Assembly: GCA_026874595.1 (NCBI GenBank) | Contig: CM049317.1 | Location: 74,776,618-74,840,617 of the forward strand | Direction: 5' to 3' | Length of the DNA: 64,000 nucleotides | Source: Sipunculus nudus | Lineage: Eukaryota; Annelida; Sipuncula; Golfingiida; Sipunculidae | In this document: piece after piece, positions 21,800 through 33,760 of the stretch | Numbering within the stretch: position 1 is the first letter of the stretch | Layout: the number at the start of each line of letters is the position of its first letter | Notes under the pieces: model-generated | What the model was told of the DNA's origin: nothing | The model's database searches: none | The model's input: the letters and a program-made list of their open reading frames with translations, nothing else | Position numbers and translations under genes: made by a program

Positions 21800-24700
21800 C
21801 GGAAGGATACGAATTAACTGATACTACATGGTCGCTTAAGACCCTATTAAATGTCTGACTTTCTTATTCATCCCTACACATCATTGAAAGTTGAAATTAA
21901 AAGGCGTAAAAATACTTGTTAAGTAACTAGCTATTGACAAAATCGAATTAAAAATGATTAGACATTATCGGCATAATCATAGGATTTTATTTCATGAATA
22001 ATGTCATATGTTAAGTTTTCCATGGATTACGTTTTAGGGACATCGATATCAAGACATCGCCGCTGCAAAAGTACTAACAGAATGCCTTTGGTCCTTATAA
22101 GAATGATATATAAAATACATACAAAGTTTATAAACTGGTAGCACAGACAGAAAGAGTATTTAATAAGTTCGTGTTCTATGTTCCCGAGGAATATAATTAT
22201 TTATGGCCAACGCTTATCGTTTGCACATGCATCCTAACGACACAGGCCCACTTGAGAACAAATCCCTTGTTTATACAGTCCGGCTGATTTTATTATACTT
22301 TGAGCATACTGAACGTAATATGGGCCTGTGTTACCTATGTATATGTAGGAGCAGTGCTTCGCTAGGTATACGAGTTCCTAATTCAGTAAATCCTGTGCAT
22401 ACACCGGTACACTGCAACGCACACATGAAATACGGATAACCAGGGAAATGAATAAGAGACCTGCTTCAAACTGATAAACAACCGCAAGACATTAATAGTA
22501 TATGTGTCATTTGACTTATATACAGAGGCTTCCCCTACCTCAAAGCTTAGCGAAACAAAGAGCAATTAAAATATCACCGGGTGATCCGGACTTACGCGAT
22601 TGAGGTATAGTGAATTGCCGAACAGGAAATACCACGTGTGCGATGGTTCTTATGGTGTTTCTGAAAGCCGATGTCAGGTTGGAAACCTTACGGTATCCAC
22701 GTAACCATGGTAATGCCACCGAGCTGATTACCTGTAGAACTATACTATACGGCTAACACCACAACACTTATTGCTATGGAAGAAAGCGTTCGTTCACAAG
22801 AGAAAATAACTGCCCGACCGCACTATGATTCTCAATGTAAAATCAAAGAAACAAAAAGAAGGTATACGGTATGTTATTTACAATCTGATAAAACCGAGGA
22901 TTGTACTTAAGTCATTGCTTTTCAAGGTCATCAGTCCTATACTATTGTCTGTCGGCAATTACTGGTTTTATTGCTTAAGTTTAAATTTCCTTCAAAACGA
23001 TAAGCGGTTTTTAAAAGGAATTTTTCTATGATAAACCTTCGGACACAAATACCTTGTAGATACTGGGGGGAAATATTAATTATAGGTTGTTTCTCTAGAA
23101 AAAGGTATATTAAGCATGCATATTATAATAAAATAATATCACATACATTATAATTAGTTTCATATATTTTAGAGTACAACAGCTTCTTTGATTAAACATA
23201 TATGAATCTAAGGAAACGCAAATTAAATGGTTTGATATAACGTATACCGAATTCTAGTTTCCAGAGTTCCATTTATATGCTAAGGATTAATAACTGAAAA
23301 CTATGAGTGTAGAAACGAATTGACAAGGAATATCGCCTTCTTCCATGACATAGTTAACTGTTCTCAGATATATCCGTCAAGCGTCGTGTAAATATAAAAT
23401 GACTGATGGATAAACACTGGCCTGTTGTTCAAAAGGCTAATAGGTGCTGTTGTCTTTTTAAAACATAAGCGACATTTATGAATATATAACCCCCTTTACA
23501 TTTGACCGGAAGGCGTTGTGATATGTATAGATATTAGCTGCACCCGCAGCATCCGTCGCCTTTAAATAGAATTCACCTTAATATAAGAAATATATCGTAC
23601 TGATCTGAGCAGTCAGGAGCCTGCCTAGTAGACATCTGACTTCGAAATCGAAAACTACTTAGACCCATACATGGGCAAGCGAAACAAGATAAACTGGCTT
23701 TATTTAGAAATCTGCAAGAAAACCCCTATAAACTGGCTCCATCCAAAATCCTGCAAGACTTCAATAACCATGCAGGTTCTGTACTACATTATTATTTATA
23801 AAACGATCTTCAGTCCAGTCTTCCCTGAAGAGAGCTTCAGGTAATATAAACCAAGCATAAGAACAAAAATTATCCTATTGTTAAATTACTTCAACATGAC
23901 TACTTATGCTATCTTTTGAAATATCAGGTGTATAATTTAATGCATAATCAAAGAAACCCTTTACGACTTTAGCCATTCAAATCTTATTTCTAGGTGAATG
24001 GTAATAATTTATACAAAGGAAAATCATGACGTGGTTTTGTTAGTTATATTTTTCCAAAGTCAGACAATGACTCTTTAACCCTAAGAACTTTTGAACAGTG
24101 GAGGGTTGGTACGAGTTTGATTAGTGTAACATGCATAGATGTAACCGGCACAATTATTTCTTTTTTATTTGTAATATTTAAAAATTATTTAAAGAATAAA
24201 TTAAAGCTTTCAGAGTCAAACCTGTATGTTGTATACCCACTATATATCTTCAAATATGAAGTTTAAGCGTTTTGGAAATTCAGGAAAGTTTAGGTATAAA
24301 TATAAAAATCTACGAGCTTTAATGTTTTAACCGTTAGGTCCACCTATGAATTTTAAATCCAGTTTAACAGTTTTCATCAGGGGTGAAGACAACTTTGATG
24401 TTAATCGAAATGGGATTACCTGTGCAAGGAAGTCAGCAATGCCTTCCAGTGTACGTATCGGTGTTGGCATGCAGCGCCGTTCGACTGGCCCCCGTGTTAA
24501 CCATGCGGATGTCTGTCCTGAAATGATTGACGATTAAAAGCTCGACAAACTGGACTGAAGACCGGGGGGAGACCGGGGCAGCCGGTACACCCTGAATCAC
24601 ATCATCGTAACATCAAGCTTACTTTTGCGTAATTGACTTAACGATCCAACCGAGACTTGAAATGCTTCACTGTGATTGGCCCGCGCCAGAAAACCCACCG

Positions 24701-25013
24701 GACGGCTAATTATTTCCGGTAGGTGATGCCTTATATGGTAAGTCTGGAATTCTAGGAATTCACAAATTTGTCTTTCGATGACAAACAGAAAAGTTCCTCA
24801 TTTGTGTTTCTTACTGCTGACTCGCCTCAGACTGAAATTAAGGTATATCCAGACACGATGCTATTCATTGAATATTACAATTCGGGATTTAAATCTATTT
24901 AATTCCTGACAGCAACTTATTCAAAAGTAAGTTTGATTATAGACCAAATATATCCTCTCCCATTTTAAAAAGAAAAATCAAAGAAGAGAACAGGGATTTT
25001 TTGTATTAATGAA

Positions 25014-25016
<3 letters not shown>
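21800..25016. other. AT-rich spacer with two GC-richer islands
   Basis: No gene recognised. Positions around 22.62-22.76 and 24.40-24.74 kb are GC-richer. The second contains CTGTGATTGGCCCGCG, a reverse CCAAT box beside a CG-rich tract, as in some promoters. No start codon with a good donor was found beside it. Confidence 0.4.

Positions 25017-25052
<36 letters not shown>
25017..25052. repeat. (GA)n microsatellite
   Basis: About 18 uninterrupted GA units. Confidence 0.95.
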
Positions 25053-25056
<4 letters not shown>

Positions 25057-25208
25057 CTGATCAATGTCTGAAATATATGCGTGTTTGTTGATACAGCGAA
25101 CAATTTTAAATAATGGATTGTACCAACACAAATAGGGAAAATCAAGATCTCCGAGGATCGGAATAAACTGGGTTTAATTAGTATATTAAATCAATAACGA
25201 CAATGGCT

Positions 25209-25250
<42 letters not shown>

Positions 25251-25270
25251 GAGAGAGAGAGAGAGAGAGA
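25209..25270. repeat. Compound (GA)n(GACA)n(GA)n microsatellite
   Basis: A block of about seven GACA units is sandwiched between GA runs. On the minus strand it translates to Ser/Leu/Val/Cys strings, so the frame there is spurious. Confidence 0.95.
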
Positions 25271-27397
25271 TGATGATGACGCAGTAGATTAGATATCTGG
25301 ATATATACAGGTGTCGGTACAGATTACATACATATATCCACGAGTGCGGCCACATTAAACGTCCAATGACACGGTGTGGTTCAGCGGTCCTGGGGTTTAT
25401 CATGGTCGAGAATTCCGTTCAGGTAGGCCGCTTTGAGGGGGATATGAGCCAAGCTCCGCAAAAATGTTGTGGGGGCATTTCACCTGCGGGTGTCTAAGTC
25501 ATTAGACCAATTGCTTAGGACACTAGCCCTGGGGCTCTGACAAGGGGCCTCACAGGGGCATGGCTGTTGTTAGCAGGAGGGGGTTTGGCCAGCCTAGTAC
25601 TATGCAGGTAGAGCTCTGCTCGTCCTGATAAATTACACAAGTACCGGGACATGGCAATATAACTGGAAACAGGTTGTTCCCCCGGGGAAAGCTGTGCAAT
25701 CTTAACATAATCTCCCCGGGGAGGGATTTCACGGAAACTACAGGTGGCAGCGGGATGGGTGTTAAACGTGAAGGTTAAACAACATTCTTAACATTGGAGC
25801 CGTTTAGTACACACCCAGAAAAAGTCGGCCGCCACCCGCGCCGAGGGTAAAAAAGTCAGCCCTGTCTCACATAGGCGGCAATAAACTACCCTCTTTCTAC
25901 ATTATCTGCTATGATACATAACATGGCGGGTGTACAAGCGGTGTATATCATATTTGTTACGTTTGTTTCATACCATCATCAGTCATATTATTTATGAGGA
26001 ACTCCAATGGAAACAGCAGATCGCACGTACACTGTCATGTTTTCACTTTGCAGAAGCATATGACATTCACAGCAAGTAAAAACAAGAAATATGGTGTCCA
26101 GATGAGCAGCCCCCCGGCCGAGTCGAAATGTTAGAAATGTTTACTTTTGCTTACAACATATTATAAATTATGTGAGACGCAGATTAACGTCTATATTTAT
26201 GAAATAAAAATAAACACAATAATTTAAGAGATGTTTGGAGACAGATCGGCTGACCCAACCACAATGATACCATGTTAGTGCGTCTCTGTTTATAATTTAA
26301 ATAGGACATAAGCAACTAAGATGATTTGAAGTCAGCCTCCTTATAGTCAATGATTAATCAAACGAACAATGTGACAGTTTGATGGATTTCCCTAAACATC
26401 GGCCAAAACATCGCAGTATCCAGAATAAGTGTGTGGTTCATAAACACAAGCCCCCAGTAAACGGAGCAGGACTTAGAAATAAGAAAATGCATATTATAAC
26501 ATGAGTATGGTGTCAGTGACATACTGCCTTTCCGTCTCCGATCTAAGGTTATTTATTGAACGAAACAAGTCAGAAAAAATGTAATAAAATTGCACTTTTA
26601 TATTAATTTGACCAGAAATGTTAACGCTTTACCATTGAACGTTCCTGTATCATCCACAGCATATAAATCTAAATCTGTAATGAGTCAACTTCCGGTTTCA
26701 TGTTTTGATTTAAGGATATATGAATTTTTGTATGAAAGAGTCACAATCATTCGGGTTTCCCCGCATGTGCCTCGTTGAAGAAAGGCAATTTCGTAAAATG
26801 ATAAATAGTTTTGTTTGTTATACAAAAAGGTCAGTATCGTTGGCATCTGACAACATACAGTGAGATTTACGTGACGAATGGCAGTCACGTGACAAGGCCT
26901 GTTTTTTTTAAGGTAAGAGTTGTGTATGCCGGATCCACTTCAACGAGGACCGTACGTCAGATTTTGTGACAAATTTGAAGATACATGAGCCACTGAGGGG
27001 CCTCGATTTTTCAATTCAAGAATGTCAAGATTCAGACGAAACAGGGTTCATACCTTCCTAATAAATCAGACTGTCATTACTTTTTGAGGACATATAACAG
27101 GCAAACCGAAAACCTCACTATTAAACTAAACATATAATATATATGTTAGTCAATGTGTAAAACCAGTCAAATAACAAACTGCCTGATTCACTCTGGCAAT
27201 TTATAAAATGACAGAACTTTTCAGGCATTCTACAAATTGACAGAAAAACCAGTCAGGTTAAGTGACACATTGACTGAAATGTAAAAAAAAGAATGAAATA
27301 CTATTGTTATAAAATTTTTTAATGACATTTCATTTATTTCAGATACCTTACTCTTATACGCTTTGACTGTAGCATATACATTGTATATCCAGGCATT
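25271..27397. other. Spacer, GC-richer 25.34-25.93 kb
   Basis: No gene recognised. At 25.92 kb an ACATGGCGGGTG start context opens a 24-codon frame with a hydrophobic run (VYIIFVTFV). It is too short to call. The inverted pair CCCCGGGGA/TCCCCGGGG lies near 25.68-25.71 kb. Confidence 0.4.
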
Positions 27398-27414
27398 TAT
27401 ATATATATATATAT

Positions 27415-27493
<79 letters not shown>

Positions 27494-27497
27494 TATT
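27398..27497. repeat. Long (TA)n microsatellite
   Basis: About 100 bases of TA with two TACATA interruptions. Both strands translate to I/Y strings, which explains the two 76-86-codon frames here. Confidence 0.95.
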
Positions 27498-27639
27498 CAA
27501 ACATGGGAAGCTGGAAATAATTGTCACATTGCAGTCATAACTAATAACAGACGGACTAGACGTCGTATGATAGTTGTTTTTTTTTCAAGTTGATTTATAA
27601 ACGATATTGACCAAAAGATACATATACATCATTCACATT

Positions 27640-28650
27640 GCATAGGGAACAAAACAAGTGACCAATGGGTCATGACGCTCAGATGACTAGGAAGACATTA
27701 ACAAAAGGAATTTTATCATCTGAATGCTAAATTTAGTAGGTGGTATCTCAATTCAACTGTAGCAATTAAAGTTCTTCAAATCAAAAAGAAGAAAAAAAAA
27801 TCACGATAATATGTCTAGCCATTCTCATGAAATCTTGCCTTTTTGTATGCAGTCAGCTGAGCTGACATGACTATGAACATTTTTGAAGGACATCCCAGGA
27901 TGTCAAGACAGAAGATTCTAGGTCCAACAGTAAAGTTTTGTACTCTGTCTGGATGTCTGGGTACTTAAAATGTTTTTGTTAAGTAATACGGGTTACCATT
28001 ACACAATTTCAGGTTTCCATGGAGATTGCCCAAGATGTTTTGGTCGGTAGCACGCAAAATATGTCACCATGACCTAATTTCAGGTTTCCATAGAGACTGC
28101 CAAAGACTTCCCTGTAAATAACATTGGAACATTCTAGGGCTAGCAGAAACGATTTGCGGCCATATGTTTTTAAGGATGCTAAAAATCATGCTCTTGGCCC
28201 CCTAGATCACAGAATATAGGTCACCATGGCATAATTTCAGGTTTCCATGTAGATTTACCAAGGACCTGCCTGAATGTCATGATAGAAGATTCTAGGCCTA
28301 TCGGATACAATGTGTGCCCCGTCTGACTGACTGGGTGCTCAAAAATGCAAAATATTGATCATCATGCAATCAATGCATTAGTAATTCAGATATTGCAACA
28401 TCTGTATCAAATTTTTAATTATACTGGGGGTACTTTCGAGTCCCATCGCTCGGATGATATAGGTCACAGTGATCTAACTTCAGGTTTCCAAGTAGATTTT
28501 TATGGACGTCCATGGGTGTAATGTTAGAAGTTTCTAGTTTTAGCGGTTACGATTTGCTCCCTGTTAACGAACAGACGGACAGACAAAGAGTGATCGCTAT
28601 AGCTCATATGACTTTCAGTCAGCACAGTTAAATTCGAGAGATTCACCTGC
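27640..28650. repeat. GACGGAC repeat cluster, about three partial units
   Basis: Three successive occurrences of TTTCAGGTTTCCATGGAGATT-type sequence followed by ATTCTAGGTCC-type sequence lie at about 28.01, 28.09 and 28.23 kb. A fourth, fuller unit has TACTGGGGGTACTTTCGAG, GTTACGATTTGCTCCCTGTT, GAACAGACGGACAGACAAAG and GACTTTCAGTCAG. The left part, with GGAAGACATTAACAAAAGGA, matches 31.9-32.0 kb. Confidence 0.85.
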
Positions 28651-30339
28651 GAAAAATAAAAGGGCCATAGAAGTGCCTTATCAGTAAACAAAGTTTGACT
28701 GAGTTTTTGTTAACTTCATATTTTCTAGAATACTTAAAATTTACAATGCACCAAAGCGCCGACTGGTTAGTAAAATGGAGTAACAATTATTATCTTATTA
28801 AGATAATAAAAAAATATTCAAACCATTACTTCGTGAGCATTCAATGGACTCTAAAAAATTCGTCTTTGTAAAAGTTATCTAAAGGACCGTTAAAGATTTT
28901 TGGGTATTTGGGTCCTGTTTCTTCCCTCGTGGCTGTTTCTGTATCTTATCGGTTTCAGCATCTTCGGGCGTTGTGGGAAAAAGACTTGTGGTGGTTTAAA
29001 CAAGCCGTATTATTATTTGCGCTGGTCGTTGAACACAGGGCGCCGAAACAAACCCGGCATATGACTTGCCAAAATAAACATCGCCTGCCACTAAATTTCT
29101 TCCGTTCGCTGTGATCGCCGGGGTCCGTGATGGGATCTTGCAGGCAATCGCTCCGGCGGTCTGCTGTCGCGGAAGGTTGGAAGGTGCTATACTTATTTCC
29201 GAGTACCGCAAACAAACCACATAGTATATCGAATGAGGGCTAAAAAAGTAAACACAGCTCCTCTGGCTGCCGCTAGGTGCGCCACCCTGAATTCTTCCTC
29301 GCTCCCTCGGGTCGCATGCTGGGATTTTAACAATCTGATACGGGGTTAAGTAAAGTTTTCTGATATTAATGTGTTTATTTTGGAGTACACACGCTGATAT
29401 ATCATAGATTCAATATGGGTGTCGGCAGGTGTACACCCATTTACCTAATGTGAATGCACTGCCAAAGTTATGGCCAGTGACGTCGAGATCTTAAATTATA
29501 ATCAACCATGTCTAGCGTGCATATTTTACACAGATTTTTTTAGAAAAGCAACGGCCTTTTAATGATGAATAATATTTTGCTTAAAAGCTGAATTTTGATC
29601 ATTTTAAGATATATATTTGGTATGAATCCAATGTGTATTTAGATAACAATAGTTTATTTATAAAGCCTATTATAAGCCCGGTCATTGGTGTACACAAGTG
29701 CATCTTATGCTTTAAGATTTTATTTGTTTACCAAGCTTACCATGTAATCGCCGTTCTTTGATTCAGGAACTGATATTGTGACGTCATTACATTATGAATA
29801 ATGCATGAGACAAAGTGACCAATCAACTGGAGACCCCTGATTTCGTTACATCAACCTGACCCTAAAAGGCAACGAATATTCGCATAGTATGTTCGCATTC
29901 ACTCTTTGTCTGTCCGATGATTATATGTTTCTTCCCTGTTTACAAGGTACCGTTCGAAAATGATTATCTTTAAGTGGAAATCATATCAAAACATAAGATT
30001 TTGATGTTTAGATGTCAAGCACATTTTGATAAGTGGACCTTGAGGAAAAGGAGCTGAAGTCTGTCTAGTTTAAACGTATCGGTGCACAGAGATACCGTGC
30101 GCTCACCAGTTCGCCATGACTGCATCGACTGTTTTACTGTTTACAAGCGACTAATGGTCCATGAAGCTCAACTGACCAGTATAACTAACATACTGTTTGA
30201 CATTCATTACTGTTTTTTTCACATTTTGGATGAATTCGATACCAATTTTGTTCACACTTTGCAGGAAGACATGACTAAAACACACTAGAAAGACATACAA
30301 GAACTATAATGAGGTTGTTGTTTGCAATGCATAAAATAG
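28651..30339. other. Spacer with a GC/CpG-richer island 28.95-29.33 kb
   Basis: Frames on the minus strand in the island start at non-ATG codons; the only nearby ATG opens a 9-codon frame. No gene was identified. The island may be a promoter (see the motif at 29314). Confidence 0.4.
29314..29324 (-). promoter_or_regulatory. TCCCAGCATGC motif in a CpG-richer island
   Basis: The minus strand reads AAATCCCAGCATGC. TCCCAGCATGC is the conserved core of the vertebrate ZNF143/THAP11 promoter element (ACTACAATTCCCAGCATGC). It sits beside a CG-rich stretch. The 5' half of the long motif is poorly matched, and use of this motif in this organism is inferred. Confidence 0.25.
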
Positions 30340-31020
30340 ATATATGTCTCCCCTCCCTACGGGCCTCCCATCCCAACTTTTAGGACAAAAAAGGACTATT
30401 TCAAGATGAAGGTAAAGGTCACCGGTTTCCGTACACTTCAAAGTTTTTTCGAGAAACATTTTGCATATAAAATTTAAGGAAAATATATTGAATTATTAGA
30501 AAAAGTAATAATGTAAACAAAATATTTTTATTTCTGCTGATTTGACCTTGAAGAGGAAGGTGAAGGACACCGGATTTTTTTTAGCACTTCCGAGGTTTTC
30601 ACTGGTCGAATTTCATGAAAATATACCAAGCAGTTCAAAAGTTATAACGTTCACAAATAATTTCTGTTCCGGCTGATTTGATCTTGAAGTTTCCGGTATA
30701 GGTCGCAATATTTTTGTATTCATCATTGAACTTGGGTACATCAAGAAGTGTTTCAAACTTAAGGAAAAAAATACGCAATATTTCAAAAGATGTGGGGATC
30801 ACACAAAAATTCTATATCAGCCCATTTGATCTTGATGATGAAGGTCAAGGCCACCCGTTTTCGAACTCGTCCGAGACTTTGGTAGAAACAATTTAAATCA
30901 AAATTTTTATGAAAAAAAATATTGAGTTGTTCAAATGTTATTGCGTTCACAAGAAATTATACAGACGGCGACGACAGGCCAAACACTGTATGTCTCCCTC
31001 ATAGGAGGGGGGCACATTAT
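30340..31020. repeat. Second copy of GTCTCCC-bounded dispersed repeat
   Basis: It starts TATGTCTCCCCTCCCTACGG and ends TATGTCTCCCTCATAGGAGG, with at least four internal repeats of GAAGGTCAAGGTCACC-like and TTTCATGAAAAAATATTGA-like pieces. It parallels 14860-15425 throughout. Confidence 0.8.
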
Positions 31021-31289
31021 AATTACTAGCACCTTACTTTCCAGACCAGGGCAAAATATGTAATTACAGAAACAATACTGTAACATGATCAAAATAGCCA
31101 TTATTCAAACCAGACTCGATATAACGAAGATTTCGGTGGCAACACTGGTGTTACGCAATACAACACTACCTGCCGACTATGAAGAGGTCTGATAGACATA
31201 ACCTATATCAATTTTTTTCCAAACTAAGTTATATTATGTTTAAATAGCTAAAACTATCGCATCAATGTCAGCTGTCAGGTTGCAATCAT

Positions 31290-31790
31290 GATGATCTCCA
31301 AATCCGTATAAACAACAAAAAATATAATTGGCGCCACCTGTCTAAAAAAAACAGAAAAAGTTGTCAAGGTGAAAAACAAAATATTTCAAGACAATCTATG
31401 CTTAAGTTACTGAAAATTTTGAACTTTTGTTTCAATTTTATGTAAAATCTGTTGATTTTTTTTATTCTGTGAAATGTAAATCTGTAAGTTACATTTGCAA
31501 TGAGGTGTTCGAGCCAACTGAGTTCTACTTGTTGACATGCGTAAAAATATATACATTATTTGTATTGTAAATTTTGTTGAAATATCATGCAGCAAGCAGA
31601 TTACGGGTTACTTTGATATAATTTCAGGTTTGCACGAAGATTGCATAGGGACCTGCCTAAATGTTAATTTCTAAGTCTAACAGTAATGTGTTGTGCCATG
31701 CAAACAGACTGCCAGACGAAAGGCTGAACGGAAGGACAAAGAACAAAGTCCCTCGAAAGAACACGGCATGAATGAAAAATTGAAAATCAG
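31290..31790. repeat. Diverged GACGGAC repeat unit
   Basis: Contains ATTGGCGCCACCTGTC, AATTTCAGGTTTGCACGAAG, CCTGCCTAAATGTTAATTTC, CTAAGTCTAACAGTAATG and a worn GACTGCCAGACGAAAGGC tract. The short frame at 31407-31595 is inside it. Confidence 0.65.
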
Positions 31791-31829
31791 CTGAGCTTAT
31801 AAATCGGTAGAACGTTTATCGGCCCCTTC

Positions 31830-32540
31830 AGTACAAAATTTCGCCGTGGCATGTCTGTCCATTGTTGTTAGTGACAAAAGCGAATTTATACAAATCTTGG
31901 CCAAATTCCATGAACCTGTTATGTAATCATGCCAACTTAACGCCCAGAATTACGAAACAAGGAAGACATTGACAAAAAGAATTTTATCATCTGAACGCCA
32001 AATTTTGTATGTGGTATCCCCATTCAACTGAAGCATAGCTCGGAGGATATGGGTAACAGAGACCTATTTTTAGGTTTCAAAGGAGATTTTTCATGGACCT
32101 CTTTGGATGTCAAGTAAGAAGATTCTAGGTGCAAAGGTTACGATTTGTGCCATGTTAACGGACGATCGCTTCTTTGAAGGTCTCATAAAAAAAGTAAAAA
32201 AGAAAATGCGTAAAAATTTGAAATAAACATCCAGGTGGCGCCACTAGTCTGCAGGAACTGTTGAAACACACCATGATGAATGAACATGCATGGAATCATG
32301 GTGATGAATACATTAGTTGTTCAGAAACTGGAGGTTTTGTATCAAATTTTAATTATACTAAGGGGTAATTACAGCCCTATACTCAAAGGATATGGATAAC
32401 AGAGACCTAATTTCAGGTTTTGAGTTTTACCATAGACCCCCCTGGATTTTGAATTGAAAGATTCTAGGTTGAATGGTTACAATTTGTACCCTGTTAACGG
32501 ACGATTGCATATTCGAAGGTCTCTAAAAAAGAGAAAACAA
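31830..32540. repeat. Two further GACGGAC repeat units in tandem
   Basis: Unit one carries CATAGCTCGGAGGATATGGG, GAGATTTTTCATGGACCTC, AGATTCTAGGTGCAAAGG and GTTAACGGACGATCGC. Unit two begins GGTGGCGCCACTAGTCTGC and ends GTACCCTGTTAACGGACG, again followed by a TTCGAAGGTCTC segment. The shared junction suggests tandem duplication. Confidence 0.85.
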
Positions 32541-32559
32541 GAGCACCACAAACGTGCAA

Positions 32560-33050
32560 AATATGCTCGTCCTGTATCTGGGGACCTCAGACCTCATTAT
32601 ATATGCGTGAATTTTGATGAGAATGTAAATCAGGTGAGAAAGTTTATTGGCAAATATGTATAATTATTTCGTTAGGACTATTGATAAGTCACCAAGATGC
32701 CTCCAAAGTGCAGTGACCTCTGACCTCACTTAATATGCATGGATTTTGCTGGAATTCGAACTTAGGCGAGATATTTTATTGATTAACACTTCTGATGAGT
32801 TTTATCCAAACCCTTTATATTCTTCCTTAGTTATCACAACACAAAGTAGCCGAATGACCCGTGACCTTATTAAATATGCGTGGACGTTGCCCATAATCGA
32901 ACTCGGGCAAGATAATCTATTGGCTGGTACTTTTGGTGAGTTTCGCGACAATCCATCAAAGCCCCGGAAAGTTATCGCGGTGAAACTAAAAGTAAACAGA
33001 CGGACGGTGAGTATACCATATTACTCCCGTCGGACATATAAAAATGCTTA
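32560..33050. repeat. Tandem repeat with GACCTCATTTAATATGCGTGG core
   Basis: Three degenerate units have cores near 32587, 32716 and 32870, each with a CCTCA-type piece, TAATATGC(A/G)TGGA, then GAACT(C/T)GGGCAAGAT in the last two. The block interrupts the GACGGAC repeat series. The 101-codon frame at 32746-33051 lies across it and is probably not a gene. Confidence 0.75.
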
Positions 33051-33760
33051 AAGATTCGCAAAAATCGAGCTTGTGCCACCAATCTGCAGGAACTAATGAA
33101 ACACTCCATGATCAATAAGCATGCAAAAAGCATGGTGATCAATGCATTAGTTGTTCAGATACTGGAGCTTTGTTAACTATTTTTTAATTATTCTTGGGGT
33201 ACTTCTGAGCCCCATAGCTAGGATGATATGGGTAACAGAGACCTAATTTTCAGGTTTCCATGGAGATTTACCTAGAGCCTTCCTGGATGTCAAGTAAGAA
33301 TTTTCTTGGTCCAGTGGATACGATTTGTGTAATGTCACAGATGACCACATCTTTGAAGTTCTCAAGATAGAGAAAACTTGCGTAAAATTCGTAAAAAATC
33401 AAGGTGGCTCTACCAGTCTGCAAGAACCGATGAAACATTCAATGATCAATAAGTGTGCAAACAAGCCTTGCTATCAATGCATTGGTTATTCAGATGTGGA
33501 GCTTTTGTATCAATTTTTTTATTATTCGGGGGGGGGGGGGTTACTTTCGAGTCCCATAGCTCGAAGGATATGGGTAACAGAGACCTATTTTCAGATTTAC
33601 AAGGAGATTTTTTATGTCAAATTAATAGATCCTAGGTAGAGCGGTTGCGATTTGTGCCTGGTTAACGGACGGACGGACAGACGGACGGACGACGGAAAAG
33701 AGTGATCACTATAGCTCAGATGACTTTCAGTCAGCGGAGCTAAAAACACACTGTTACAGG
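33051..33760. repeat. Two GACGGAC repeat units in tandem, best-preserved end
   Basis: Units start near 33060 and 33385, each with CACCAATCTGCAGGAAC-like, AAACACTCCATGATCAATAA-like, GTACTTCTGAGCCCCATAGC-like and GGTAACAGAGACCTA. The second ends in GTTAACGGACGGACGGACAG, AGAGTGATCACTATAGCTCA and GACTTTCAGTCAGCGGAGC, the fullest version of the family end in the window. Confidence 0.88.
33528..33540. repeat. Poly-G run (13 G)
   Basis: Thirteen consecutive G occur inside a repeat unit where sister copies have only five, so it is an expanded G tract. Confidence 0.9.

Noticed and set aside
27230-27593. Frames rich in alternating Ile/Tyr on both strands
   Set aside because: They are translations of a (TA)n microsatellite.
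28955-29220. 86- and 74-codon minus-strand frames in the CpG-richer island
   Set aside because: Neither begins with ATG, and the nearby real ATG opens only nine codons.
32746-33051. 101-codon frame between repeats
   Set aside because: It lies across tandem repeat units whose copies do not keep the frame.
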